Part shown: positions 1 to 7,685 of the stretch, in pieces
Position numbering within the stretch: the first letter of the stretch is position 1
Layout: every line of letters starts with the position of its first letter
Source: Chloroflexota bacterium
Lineage (GTDB): Bacteria > Chloroflexota > Dehalococcoidia > UBA3495
DNA: 11,985 nt
Direction: 5' to 3'
Assembly: GCA_002697005.1 (NCBI GenBank)
Contig: NZUD01000008.1
Location: 1 to 11,985 of the forward strand
Notes under the pieces: generated by a model
The model's input: only the letters and a program-made list of their open reading frames with translations
Database searches by the model: none
Told to the model about the DNA's origin: nothing
Position numbers and translations under genes: made by a program

Positions 1-61
1 ATATCATCGTTCAACTTGTCGGTTCCTAAGTATATTCATAGAGTGTGCTCTTGCACGACGT

Positions 62-67
62 ATTATA
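62..67 (-). promoter_or_regulatory. Isolated TATAAT box, possible promoter for a gene left of the window
   Basis: The minus strand reads a perfect TATAAT at 67..62, just past the operon terminator and pointing out of the window. No convincing -35 hexamer lies 16-18 nt upstream. A small GTGC/GCAC hairpin (45-56) follows it. The box may drive an off-window gene, or be chance. Confidence 0.25.
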
Positions 68-109
68 CCGAACCCTATGAAGATGGTGTATTTTGGATGT
101 TCCTTACAC

Positions 110-142
110 AAAGTGCGGCGGGCAAAACGCCCGCCGCACTTT
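110..142 (-). terminator. Rho-independent-type terminator closing the peptide transporter operon
   Basis: A perfect 14-bp GC-rich inverted repeat (arms 110-123 and 129-142) surrounds a 5-nt loop. It lies about 45 bp beyond the stop of the DppC-type permease gene. Read on the minus strand the stem ends in TTT followed by a modest T/G-rich tail rather than a long T-run, so termination strength is inferred from the stem. The 110 bp to its left contain no supported gene. Confidence 0.8.
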
Positions 143-185
143 AGTTTCGTACCAGATGGCCCACAAACGGGAACAGAGAGGTCTC

Positions 186-1103
186 CTAACGACCGCGTAA
201 CCTCGGATCCATGACATCGCGCAACGCATCTCCGAGGAAATTCACGCCGAACACGACTGCCGCGATGGCAAGGCCCGGGAAAATCGGTAACCAAGCCTGG
301 GTGTCTATATACCTACGGGCGATCTCCAACATACTGCCCCAGGTTGCTACGTCAGGAGGTACGCCAACCCCGAGGAAACTCAAGGAGGCTTCTACCACGA
401 TAGCGAATCCGAGAGTTATCGTCATGAGCACTATGTAAGTAGCGGCCACGTTTGGCGCGATATGTCGGAGCATTATTCGAGGGGAACTCGCTCCGATCGA
501 TCTAGCAGCTAGTACATAGTCCATCTCTTTGATACTCAAGACCTGCGATCGTATAACGCGTGTGGCACCAGGGATCAATATTGCGACCAGGGCTATGACC
601 ACGTTATTCATGGATGCGCCTAACGCAGCCATCAACCCTAAGGCCAGAATTATCGGGGGGAACCCCATCAGAGCATCGACGAGGCGCTGGACCAGGATAT
701 CTGATTTCCCTCCAGCGTAACCGCTTACTATACCTACCGCGCATCCGATGCTGATACCTATGACGACACTCACGACTCCTACATACATCGAGATACGAGC
801 GCCATATATGAGTCGGCTCAGGATATCCCGTCCTAGTTGATCAGCCCCAAGCGGTGCATCAGCCGATGGTGATGAAAACTTTTGGGCTACGCCGATGGAT
901 TGAGGGTCGTGCGGAGCTATAAGCGGTGCAAACACAGCGATAACGATCGCTAAAAATACTATAGCCCCTCCTATCCCTCCCATGGGTTTCCGTTTGAGAA
1001 ACCCCCAATAGCCGCTAGATGCACGTTTGATTATCCTCACGGGGAGGATGTCAACAGGCGCATTTAATCCTAAGTCAATCTGTTCAGCTCGATCATCGAG
1101 CAT
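186..1103 (-). CDS. Peptide/oligopeptide ABC transporter permease, DppC/OppC type
   Basis: One of the two inner-membrane channel subunits of a peptide-class ABC importer. The 305-residue length is normal for the family. A cytoplasmic N-terminus of about 40 residues precedes TM1 (about residues 42-64). The short segment with PLGADQLGRDILSRLIYGAR, typical of DppC proteins, follows, then further hydrophobic segments. The ATPase-docking EAA-type loop is visible as VLAARSIGASSPRIMLRHI, and the C-terminus has the usual DALRDVMDPRLR ending. The start is supported by AGGAG 8 nt upstream of ATG. It lies 30 bp downstream of the DppB-type gene and is the last gene of the operon. The family assignment is secure; the substrate (peptides, or another ligand of this class such as nickel or sugars) cannot be told from sequence. 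Confidence 0.93.
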   Translation of the reverse strand: MLDDRAEQIDLGLNAPVDILPVRIIKRASSGYWGFLKRKPMGGIGGAIVFLAIVIAVFAPLIAPHDPQSIGVAQKFSSPSADAPLGADQLGRDILSRLIYGARISMYVGVVSVVIGISIGCAVGIVSGYAGGKSDILVQRLVDALMGFPPIILALGLMAALGASMNNVVIALVAILIPGATRVIRSQVLSIKEMDYVLAARSIGASSPRIMLRHIAPNVAATYIVLMTITLGFAIVVEASLSFLGVGVPPDVATWGSMLEIARRYIDTQAWLPIFPGLAIAAVVFGVNFLGDALRDVMDPRLRGR

Positions 1104-1133
1104 CGGTGAATCTCCTAATTCTATGCTTTTAGG

Positions 1134-2294
1134 CTAACTGTAGCGGATACGTGGATCCAGCAACCCATAGAGCAGGTCTACCACAAGGTTGATGGCAACT
1201 ATGGCCAACCCGAAGATCACGATCTCTGCTTGAATCATGATGTAGTCTCGCTGGAACATAGCATCAATCAATATCCTGCCCATGCCAGGTATCATGAATA
1301 TCGACTCGATTATCACTGCTCCGCCAAACAGCCTAGCGAACTGCCATCCAGATATCGTTAACACAGGAAGTATGGCATTCTTTAAGCCGTGCCTGACTAG
1401 GACCACCTGTTCGGACAATCCTTTAGACCGGGCCGTCCTCATATAGTCTTCACGAATGACTTCCATCATAGAAGAGCGGGTCACCCTCGCTATGAACGCC
1501 ATCTGATAGAAACCTAGAGTCAGAGCTGGGAAAATCATCTGCGATAGGTTCGTACCAGGGTCTTCCCATAGGTTCTTGTACCCCAAAGGCGGCATCCAGT
1601 CGAAGACGGCGATAAGAAAGAGAATAAGTAAGATCGCCACCAGGAAATTCGGGACCGCGATACCAACCATAGTGAACATTCTTGCGGAGTAATCTATCCA
1701 GCTTTCTGGCCTTATGGCTGATATAACACCCAACGGGATAGCTACGACCATAGAAATGATCATTGCTAGTATGGTCAGCTCGGCGGTGATCGGGATCCTT
1801 TCTTTCAATTCGACCATCACCGAGGAATTGAACCAGAAAGAGTCCCCGAAATTCCCGGTGACCACTCCGCTTATCTTTGCCGGAAAATCGGTTTTAAACC
1901 GGTCCCCTAACTGAACACCGCTCTTTATGAGTTGAGCATCGCCCACAGTAAGTTTTGTTAGAAACCGTTTGTCGCCTTCCGCAATTTCTTCGACGACGGA
2001 AATCCAACCTTGATCATGTCCACAACTGGTGCCGAATGAATAAACGCATCTCAATTTTCCGGCAAACCAAGGGCCAGCTATCCAGTCGAAATATTGCACG
2101 TCGAGTGGCCGGTCAGTACCCAATTCTTGCCGTAGTTCTACAAGGTCTTGTTGGGTGAACGACGCTTCGCCTTCAGCGAGTATCGCTAAAGCCGGGTCAC
2201 CTGGAATCAACCGCATTATCAGAAAGACAATGATCGTGATCAAGACGACCGTAGGGAAAAACAGTCCAATTCTTTTGAGAGTGTATTGCCTCAT
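1134..2294 (-). CDS. Peptide/oligopeptide ABC transporter permease, DppB/OppB type, with an enlarged first outer loop
   Basis: Partner permease of the DppC-type protein. TM1 (residues about 9-30) is followed by the family signature MRLIPGDPA. The C-terminal half has the EAA-type ATPase-docking loop (YMRTARSKGLSEQVVLVRHG, then LKNAILPVLT) and the ending DLLYGLLDPRIRYS. At 386 residues it is longer than the usual 305-340. The excess is an insert between about residues 74 and 147 in the first extracytoplasmic loop, before the conserved GNFGDSFWF segment. The insert carries two cysteines (C83, C91) that could form a disulfide. The ribosome-binding site is weak (GGTGG about 12 nt before ATG). It sits between the binding-lipoprotein gene and the DppC-type gene. 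The family is certain; the role of the insert is unknown. Confidence 0.92.
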   Translation of the reverse strand: MRQYTLKRIGLFFPTVVLITIIVFLIMRLIPGDPALAILAEGEASFTQQDLVELRQELGTDRPLDVQYFDWIAGPWFAGKLRCVYSFGTSCGHDQGWISVVEEIAEGDKRFLTKLTVGDAQLIKSGVQLGDRFKTDFPAKISGVVTGNFGDSFWFNSSVMVELKERIPITAELTILAMIISMVVAIPLGVISAIRPESWIDYSARMFTMVGIAVPNFLVAILLILFLIAVFDWMPPLGYKNLWEDPGTNLSQMIFPALTLGFYQMAFIARVTRSSMMEVIREDYMRTARSKGLSEQVVLVRHGLKNAILPVLTISGWQFARLFGGAVIIESIFMIPGMGRILIDAMFQRDYIMIQAEIVIFGLAIVAINLVVDLLYGLLDPRIRYS

Positions 2295-2391
2295 CGTTTA
2301 GAAGCCACCAGCAAAGGATTCGAGGATTGTATTTGATTTCTGATTGAACCTCAAGCCCTGAGGCTCGAAGGGAAGGCGATTCACTGGCAAG

Positions 2392-2430
2392 AACAGCGGC
2401 CTGCCCCAAACAATGGGACAGGCCGCTGTT
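2392..2430 (-). terminator. Intra-operon stem-loop after the binding-protein gene
   Basis: A 12-bp perfect inverted repeat (2392-2403 with 2419-2430), extended by a CCCA/TGGG pairing after one mismatch, lies between the binding-lipoprotein gene and the DppB-type permease gene. The minus-strand tail has no real T-run. In peptide-transporter operons such hairpins commonly act as partial terminators or mRNA stabilisers that give more binding protein than permease. That role is inferred here. Confidence 0.65.
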
Positions 2431-2469
2431 GGTTTACCCGTTTTACGATAACCAGCTATTGATCACTGG

Positions 2470-4293
2470 TTAGCGGTCTAGCCAGAGATCCTCATGCTTG
2501 AAATGAGTCTGTACTGTCTGAGGTGGGTTGAAGCCTTGGATATCCTTGCCGATTATCCACATAAGGCGGCCCCAACTTAGTCCGACCCAGTGGTTATCTT
2601 CATGGCTATGCAGGAACAGTTCTACCTCTTTGAGTATCTCCCGTCTCTTTGCGGGATCGGACTCTACCTTCTGTTTCTCGTACATCTCGTTGACGTAGTC
2701 GTTTTCCCAGTCGGTATAGTTCCGGGTGGCTCCCTTGAGATAAACGCCGCCGAAGATACCGTCGGCATCTAGGACTACCATGCCTTCACCCTGGCAGGCC
2801 ATCTCCCAATCGCCTTCCTGATCGGCAGCGCGAGACGTCCCGAAGAGGGCATAACCCGCTGCGCTTGGGTAGGTAGCGATATCGCCAGTGATCCCTAGGT
2901 GCTCTTTCAGGTTCTGTTTAGCGACGCTGCACTGGTCCGGATAGGTGCCGACAGCTCTGACGTCGTATTTGCTGGCGAACCCGTCAGGGTAGCCGGCCTC
3001 GGCCATCAGTTCTTTGGCTCTCTTCAGGTCTTCTTTACCGCCGTCAGTGTTCTTCGGGCGGATTCCGGGCCAAGTATCACATTCTTCAAAGGTATGTGCG
3101 ATACCCATGAGCGGGCAAGGGGTACCTGACGTGTCGTCGAACACTATGGAGTTATGTTGCTGCCGGTCTACCGCCAAGTTGATAGCCTGACGTACCCGTG
3201 GGTCATTGAAAGGCTCTTTCTTGATATTCAGCATCAGCCCCCAGTCAGCGGAAGGTGATACTGCCTGGGTCGTGTACTCACCATCAGAGTCATTCTCTAC
3301 CTGATAGGCCTGCGTCGGGCTCAGGTTGGTGAATCCACTATTGGTCATCTCGAGCTCACGGGCTTTGAACGCAGCCATCAGAGCACTCGTATCCGTGATG
3401 ATGAAGTGGTCTATAGAGTCGAAATAAGGTCGCCCTTCTTTGAAGTAATTCTCGTTCTTAGAAACTTTGTAGAAGTTCCCCCTCTGGTATTCATTAAGAA
3501 CGAACGGACCCGAGGTAGCGCCGTGTTTGATGATGTTCTCTGCTTGGTTCAGGTCTACGCCTGCAGATAGGAGGTGTTCCGGCAGTACTTTGACATAGTC
3601 AACTGCGAGGAACTTCAAGAACGCGCCGGATGGGAACTGAAGGTTCATTTCGAAGGTATGGTCGTCAATCGCTTTGATTCCGCCATCATCCATACCTAGC
3701 GTGTAGTTCCTGAATAGCCCAGACCTTGCAGTCTTGGTTTCAGGGTCCATGTACCGTCGCATGGAATAGACAACGTCTTCAGTATTCAGGTCTTCGCCGT
3801 CACCCCATTTGACACCTTGATGAAGTTTGAAAGTAACGGTCTCGCCGCCATTTGAAACTTCCCAACTCTCACAGAGGTCGCATACCACTTTACCAACATC
3901 GGCCGTATCCATCTGGACTATCTGGTTGTACAACTGGGAATACGACATGATGCTAGATAGGGAAGAGGAGCCCTTCGGGTCCCAGTCCTTCGTGTCGGCG
4001 TACGCGGACATGCGTATGTGGCCGCCAGCTTTGGGGCCGGTCTTCGGTACCGCAGTCGGCGCAGCTTTTGGCGGTACAGGAGTGGGTTTTGATTTCCCTT
4101 TAGCTGCAGCTGCTGGTGCTTTAGCCGCAGGTGCGGCTGTTGCTTTAGGCGCGGCAGAAGAAGATGATGAGCTGGTGCTGGTGGTCGTAGTTTCAGCATC
4201 TCCATCCCCACCGCAGGCCATCAGGATCAACAGCATGACTGCGACCATCGCCGGTAAGATATTCTTCACGTTAAGAAACCGTAGCCTCGACAT
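2470..4293 (-). CDS. Extracellular solute-binding lipoprotein of a peptide ABC transporter (SBP family 5)
   Basis: Captures the substrate outside the membrane and hands it to the two downstream permeases. The chosen start (ATG at 4293..4291) has AGGAGG 4 nt upstream; a longer frame to 4359 lacks such support. The 607-residue product begins with basic residues, a hydrophobic segment and the lipobox LMAC (followed by GGDGD), so it should be a lipid-anchored lipoprotein. A low-complexity tether of roughly 60 residues rich in Thr/Ser, then Ala/Pro/Lys, leads into the mature domain at about GGHIRMSAYADTKDWDP. Family-5 landmarks follow: FKLHQGVKWGDGEDLNTEDV, then DPRVRQAINLAVDR. Long tethers of this kind are familiar in Chloroflexota lipoproteins. 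It is the first gene of the operon. The ligand is unknown. Confidence 0.93.
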   Translation of the reverse strand: MSRLRFLNVKNILPAMVAVMLLILMACGGDGDAETTTTSTSSSSSSAAPKATAAPAAKAPAAAAKGKSKPTPVPPKAAPTAVPKTGPKAGGHIRMSAYADTKDWDPKGSSSLSSIMSYSQLYNQIVQMDTADVGKVVCDLCESWEVSNGGETVTFKLHQGVKWGDGEDLNTEDVVYSMRRYMDPETKTARSGLFRNYTLGMDDGGIKAIDDHTFEMNLQFPSGAFLKFLAVDYVKVLPEHLLSAGVDLNQAENIIKHGATSGPFVLNEYQRGNFYKVSKNENYFKEGRPYFDSIDHFIITDTSALMAAFKARELEMTNSGFTNLSPTQAYQVENDSDGEYTTQAVSPSADWGLMLNIKKEPFNDPRVRQAINLAVDRQQHNSIVFDDTSGTPCPLMGIAHTFEECDTWPGIRPKNTDGGKEDLKRAKELMAEAGYPDGFASKYDVRAVGTYPDQCSVAKQNLKEHLGITGDIATYPSAAGYALFGTSRAADQEGDWEMACQGEGMVVLDADGIFGGVYLKGATRNYTDWENDYVNEMYEKQKVESDPAKRREILKEVELFLHSHEDNHWVGLSWGRLMWIIGKDIQGFNPPQTVQTHFKHEDLWLDR

Positions 4294-4891
4294 TAGTCCT
4301 CCTGGCATATCCGCCTTTATTTTTATTCGTTCGAGTGTTCCCGAACCCAGATTTTCCAACTATCCTGATTAAGACATCTACTAGTTCGGAAGGCACGCCA
4401 ACAAAACCTCAAATATCTACTATTTAAGGCTCCGATATGCTAGCCCACAGTTCGGGGATAAGTCAAGTAAATGCCCTTCACTTGGATAAGGGGCTTGAGA
4501 ATCTCTAGATACAGTTGTCAACCATCAACCAGGTCGTTACTCTTTTCCAGCATTCGTGCCAAACCCTGAAGTAGATATGCTCAAACGAGTATCTATCCGG
4601 GCTACTTCGAGAGGGTTGCCCTAAATGGGATCGAGGAGCTTCTTGCACTGCCGCTATTAATGACAGAGCCAGTGACTATCTCCCCACTGCATCTACGAAT
4701 TCAGCATCATTCAAGCGACTAGTCCGACTGACTGATCTATCTCGGAACCATTCTCGTTGTCTGCATAGGTCAGATATGGTCCATTGAATCATTGACCAGA
4801 CCCTGGTCCTATGGTAACGTCCAACGAGATTATAGGCTGATAGGTCTTGCCACATCTTCTAGAAGTGAGCCTGCCCAAGGAGTAAATCAAA
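4294..4891. other. Long intergenic region between the transporter operon and the Fe-S protein gene
   Basis: Nearly 600 bp with no supportable coding frame on either strand. It must hold the promoters of the two divergent units, but no confident -35/-10 pair was found for either. Visible structure: a nested stem-loop at 4562-4617, a small inverted repeat GTTCG/CGAAC (4329-4346) in the leader of the binding-protein gene, and GACCAG/CTGGTC (4794-4808). The base composition is more AT-rich than in the flanking genes. It could hide a small RNA or a decayed gene; nothing seen decides this. Confidence 0.7.
4562..4617. other. Nested inverted repeat / stem-loop in intergenic DNA
   Basis: Two stacked inverted repeats enclose each other: AACCCT (4562-4567) with AGGGTT (4612-4617), then GAAGTAG (4568-4574) with CTACTTC (4602-4608), separated by a 3-nt bulge on one side. 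Inside lies a third, partly competing stem, TAGATA (4572-4577) with TATCTA (4590-4595), capped by CTC/GAG. No T-run follows on either strand, so it does not look like a simple terminator. It could be a regulatory leader element, a small RNA or a protein-binding palindrome. The function is unknown. Confidence 0.5.
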
Positions 4892-5281
4892 ATGGAAGTA
4901 ACGACCCTCGCCATCGAGAAGCTCAAGGAAGTCATGGAAGAACAAGGCGAAACTGATGGGTCCCTGCGGGTAGTTGCGATACCTGCCGAAGCAGGTGGCC
5001 TTCAATACATGCTGACTATGGAGAACGAATCTCAGTCTGACGACACCGTGATGTCCAAAGAGGGCGTTAAGTTCCTGATGGACTCCGACAGCGCTCCCTT
5101 CTTAGAGGAAGCGACCATAGATTACGTCGAGAACCTGGGTGGTCAGGTAGGATTCGTCATCAACAACCCCATGTTCGCTAGCGCCGGCGGATGCGGAGAA
5201 GGTTGTGGCTGCGGTAGCGGCGGTGGCGGATGTGGCGGTGGCGGCTGCGGCTGCGGCGGCGGTGGATGTGGCGGTCACTAA
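4892..5281 (+). CDS. A-type iron-sulfur carrier-like protein (IscA/HesB/ErpA family) with Gly/Cys-rich tail
   Basis: Family members carry or insert Fe-S clusters using three cysteines, one mid-protein and two near the C-terminus in a CxC motif. The 129-residue product shows the fold signatures: an N-terminal helix AIEKLKEVMEEQG, the GLQYML strand, SKEGVKFLMD, and IDYVENLGGQVGFVINNP. The mid-protein cysteine (usually in GCSGLQY) is Ala34. The C-terminus, normally a short CGCGSSF, is a repetitive tail holding seven cysteines (C101, C105, C107, C114, C119, C121, C126) and a final His. Start: AAGGAG 9 nt before ATG. It stands alone between a long intergenic region and a strong terminator. The fold assignment is good; classical scaffold function is doubtful, and metal binding by the tail is inferred. 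Confidence 0.8.
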   Translation: MEVTTLAIEKLKEVMEEQGETDGSLRVVAIPAEAGGLQYMLTMENESQSDDTVMSKEGVKFLMDSDSAPFLEEATIDYVENLGGQVGFVINNPMFASAGGCGEGCGCGSGGGGCGGGGCGCGGGGCGGH

Positions 5282-5298
5282 ACAAAAGGCAATCACTT

Positions 5299-5334
5299 AA
5301 AAAATGGGCCTCGATATATCGAGGCCCATTTTTT
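5299..5334 (+). terminator. Perfect palindromic terminator after the Fe-S protein gene
   Basis: A 36-bp perfect palindrome beginning with six A and ending with six T, with a GGGCCTCGAT-type GC-rich core. It begins 18 bp after the A-type carrier stop codon. The T-run after the stem makes it a textbook intrinsic terminator on the plus strand, and its symmetry would let it work on both strands. Confidence 0.92.
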
Positions 5335-5369
5335 GTTGCCCTCTACCCTAGCAATCAGCCCTATTCTTC

Positions 5370-5398
5370 TTGACGGTCTCTCATCACCCAAGCATAAT
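5370..5398 (+). promoter_or_regulatory. Sigma70-like promoter of the gamma-glutamyltransferase-family gene
   Basis: TTGACG (5370-5375) is followed after 17 nt by CATAAT (5393-5398); each hexamer matches the consensus at 5 of 6 positions. Transcription would start near 5405, giving a leader of about 55 nt. The leader holds a small TAGGA/TCCTA hairpin (5434-5449) that abuts the ribosome-binding site. The promoter lies just after the preceding terminator, which supports a new transcription unit. Confidence 0.65.
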
Positions 5399-5460
5399 TC
5401 CAGGCTGAAAACTCGGCAGCAAATCCCTCTGAATAGGATTTTATTCCTAAGGAGACAACC

Positions 5461-7179
5461 ATGGTGCAGTCACCTCACGGTATTAAATTCGAGTCCAACC
5501 GGCCGGTAGTTATGGGTCGGAATGGGATGGTGTGCGCCGGGCATCCGCTTGCCGCCCAGGCCGGGATGGCTACACTGCAGAAAGGTGGTAATGCCGTAGA
5601 CGCTGCCATAGCCACCGCCGCAGCTTTAAATGTTGTCGAGCCCAACATGTCAGGGGTGGGCGGCGACGGCTACATTATGATCTACGACAAGGCCCGGAAT
5701 AAGATCGACATCTGCAACGCCACCGGCGCCGCTCCTTACGCAACTGACCTGGCCTGGTATCAGGCGAATGGTATCCCTCAAAAAGGGATCATGTCGTTCT
5801 CGGTACCTGGCCTTGTGGACGGCTGGATGGCAGCGCACGAGAGATATGGCACGCAAAATTTATCCGATCTTTTCTCCTCAGCCATAGATCTAGCAGACAA
5901 CGGCTTCCCTGTGACGCACATTCTATCGAGGGTCATTGCCAGCGACCCCTTGATCTGCGAATTCCCCACATCTCAGGCCATTTTCGCCCCGGGAGGCAAG
6001 CCATTGCAGCCGGGGCAGATGCTCTATCAAAAAGACCTCGCTAGGACATTCCAGGCCATCGTTGACGGCGGCCGGGACGCTTTTTACGAAGGTGCGGTCG
6101 CCAAGGCAATGGTAGATTTCTGCCAAGAGCAAGGCGGGCTTTTGTCCCTGAAGGACCTGATCGACTGCCGCTCGCGATGGCAAGAGCCCATCTCCACCAG
6201 CTATAAAGGCCACACCGTCTACGAAGCCCCGCCCAATTCCAGTGGGCACGTACTCCTCCAAGAACTGAACATGGTAGAACAGTTCGATCTCAGGTCTATG
6301 GGTTGTAACACAGTTGACAGCATCCACATGATGGTCGAGGCCAAAAAGCTAGCGTTCATCGACCGCGAGGCCTATATGGCCGACCCGGACCACACCGACA
6401 TCCCGACCCAGGGCCTGATCTCCAAAGAATATGCCAGGGAAAGGGCCAAGCTGATAGATCCCGGCACGGTATCCAACCCGACCCACGGCGACCCCTGGGT
6501 GTTCCAGGAAAAGACCGGAACCGCTGGGCGGGTTACAGCCGGCTCCGTACAAGAAGAAGACACCACTTGTTTCGTGATCGTGGACCGTTGGGGAAACGCC
6601 GTCTGCCAACTGCAGAGCATCCAAAGTTCCCTCGGATCCAGCATCGTCGCTGGAGATACCGGTATCCTGCTCAACAACCGGATGACCTACTGGCATCTAG
6701 AAAACGACCACGTGGACTGCCTCCAGCCCGGCAAGAGGGTGCGGCATACCATGAACCCGGTGATGGTTTTCAAAGGCGAAGGCCCAGGTTCAGACGGGAA
6801 AACGGGCGGTTCCGGAGAGTTGATGCTGGTCTGCGGCACGCCCGGCGCTGACACCCAGGTCCAGACCAACATGCAGGTAATCACCCACATAATCGACTTC
6901 GGCATGACCGTGGCCGAGGCTGTGGAGGCTCCCCGATGGCGCAATTCCCACAGCCCAACCGAGTCCAACGTTCCTCACGTCTGTGATAATCTGTTGCACA
7001 TGGAGTCTCGGTTCGGAACAGACGTACGGCAAGCTTTAAGAAGCAAGGGCCATCAACTGAATATGATGCCGGACTGGGGCGCCCAGGGATCAGAGATGAT
7101 GATTCAGGTGGACCCAGAGACCGGCGCTCTTCACGGAGCGGCCGACCCAAGACGGGACGGCTACGCCATTGGCTGGTAA
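5461..7179 (+). CDS. Gamma-glutamyltransferase-family N-terminal nucleophile hydrolase
   Basis: A 572-residue member of the GGT family, whose precursors self-cleave before a threonine that becomes the catalytic nucleophile of the small subunit. Seen here: the N-terminal family block (GGNAVDAAIATAAALNVVEP, then GVGGDGYIM), the cleavage site at Asp367/Thr368 (DTTCFVIVDRWGNAV), GILLNNRM, and the C-terminal block VCGTPGADTQVQTN. Atypical points: the Arg of the classical RExAP motif that holds the glutamyl carboxylate is replaced (NATGAAP, Thr88), and the Ser-Ser pair after the pro-site is His429-Thr430. There is no signal peptide, so a cytoplasmic location is predicted, unlike periplasmic E. coli GGT. 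Start: AAGGAG 6 nt before ATG. It heads a co-directional gene block. It is probably an amidase or acylase of unknown substrate rather than a glutathione-degrading GGT. Confidence 0.9.
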   Translation: MVQSPHGIKFESNRPVVMGRNGMVCAGHPLAAQAGMATLQKGGNAVDAAIATAAALNVVEPNMSGVGGDGYIMIYDKARNKIDICNATGAAPYATDLAWYQANGIPQKGIMSFSVPGLVDGWMAAHERYGTQNLSDLFSSAIDLADNGFPVTHILSRVIASDPLICEFPTSQAIFAPGGKPLQPGQMLYQKDLARTFQAIVDGGRDAFYEGAVAKAMVDFCQEQGGLLSLKDLIDCRSRWQEPISTSYKGHTVYEAPPNSSGHVLLQELNMVEQFDLRSMGCNTVDSIHMMVEAKKLAFIDREAYMADPDHTDIPTQGLISKEYARERAKLIDPGTVSNPTHGDPWVFQEKTGTAGRVTAGSVQEEDTTCFVIVDRWGNAVCQLQSIQSSLGSSIVAGDTGILLNNRMTYWHLENDHVDCLQPGKRVRHTMNPVMVFKGEGPGSDGKTGGSGELMLVCGTPGADTQVQTNMQVITHIIDFGMTVAEAVEAPRWRNSHSPTESNVPHVCDNLLHMESRFGTDVRQALRSKGHQLNMMPDWGAQGSEMMIQVDPETGALHGAADPRRDGYAIGW

Positions 7180-7198
7180 GCCATAGGCTGGAATATTG

Positions 7199-7681
7199 AT
7201 GCGTATACCAGGTGAGAAAAGAAGCCCTTTCCCCGATGAATGCGGGAACCGGGCCGGGGAATTCGCGGAGGCTGTAAGGGACGGGGAGATGGACCTGGCT
7301 TGGTCCATGCTATCTAGAGAGACGCGCGGCATGCGTATGGGAGTCTGGGCCACCCGTAACCAGATCAACATGCAAGACGCATACCGAGCCGGATACGATC
7401 CGGAACATCCGATGCGTGCGACGATGCTAGAGGACTTTCGGAAGACGGTGCTCAGCCTCTGGCCATTGGAAGACCTGACAGACCTTGGAATCTCGCCAAC
7501 CAGTTATCTAGACGATATCCACGCCTTTGCCTTCCTGCCATTCGGAATGGAGGACGACACCACTGAGGTCGAGCACGGCCGCGCGATGAATGGCCTGATC
7601 CTCCCTATGCTCTGGGAAGATGACGATTGGCAAGTCGATCTTCCGGGATGGCGGTTCCTAGAAGTCCCGGAGAAGAGCTAA
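7199..7681 (+). CDS. Unrecognised 160-residue protein, possibly NTF2-like fold
   Basis: Not recognised. ATG at 7199 is chosen over the adjacent TTG at 7196; the ribosome-binding site is weak (GGCTGGA). It follows the GGT-family gene by 19 bp and precedes the HNH gene by 4 bp, so it is probably co-transcribed. There is no signal peptide or membrane segment. The product is acidic and Trp/Met-rich. The N-terminal run FAEAVRDGEMDLAWSMLS and the end DDDWQVDLPGW resemble the alpha-helix and last strand of SnoaL/NTF2-like proteins (the pattern 'x AGD xx AAW xx LS ... W+VDLP'). This is a weak resemblance, not an assignment. Confidence 0.7.
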   Translation: MRIPGEKRSPFPDECGNRAGEFAEAVRDGEMDLAWSMLSRETRGMRMGVWATRNQINMQDAYRAGYDPEHPMRATMLEDFRKTVLSLWPLEDLTDLGISPTSYLDDIHAFAFLPFGMEDDTTEVEHGRAMNGLILPMLWEDDDWQVDLPGWRFLEVPEKS

Positions 7682-7685
7682 CACC

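Noticed and set aside
3827..4372. A 181-codon open frame on the plus strand opposite the binding-protein N-terminus
   Set aside because: It is the antisense shadow of the low-complexity Ala/Pro/Lys tether and lipobox region; no family resemblance and no ribosome-binding site.
4793..4815. TTGACC...TATGGT as a promoter for the A-type carrier gene
   Set aside because: The spacing is only 11 nt, far from 17.
5102..5296. Ala/Thr-rich open frame on the minus strand
   Set aside because: Antisense of the Gly/Cys-rich tail of the A-type carrier; composition is a by-product of GGC/TGC repeats.
5923..6327. 134-codon minus-strand frame within the GGT-family gene
   Set aside because: Shadow of a well-supported plus-strand gene; no recognisable motif.
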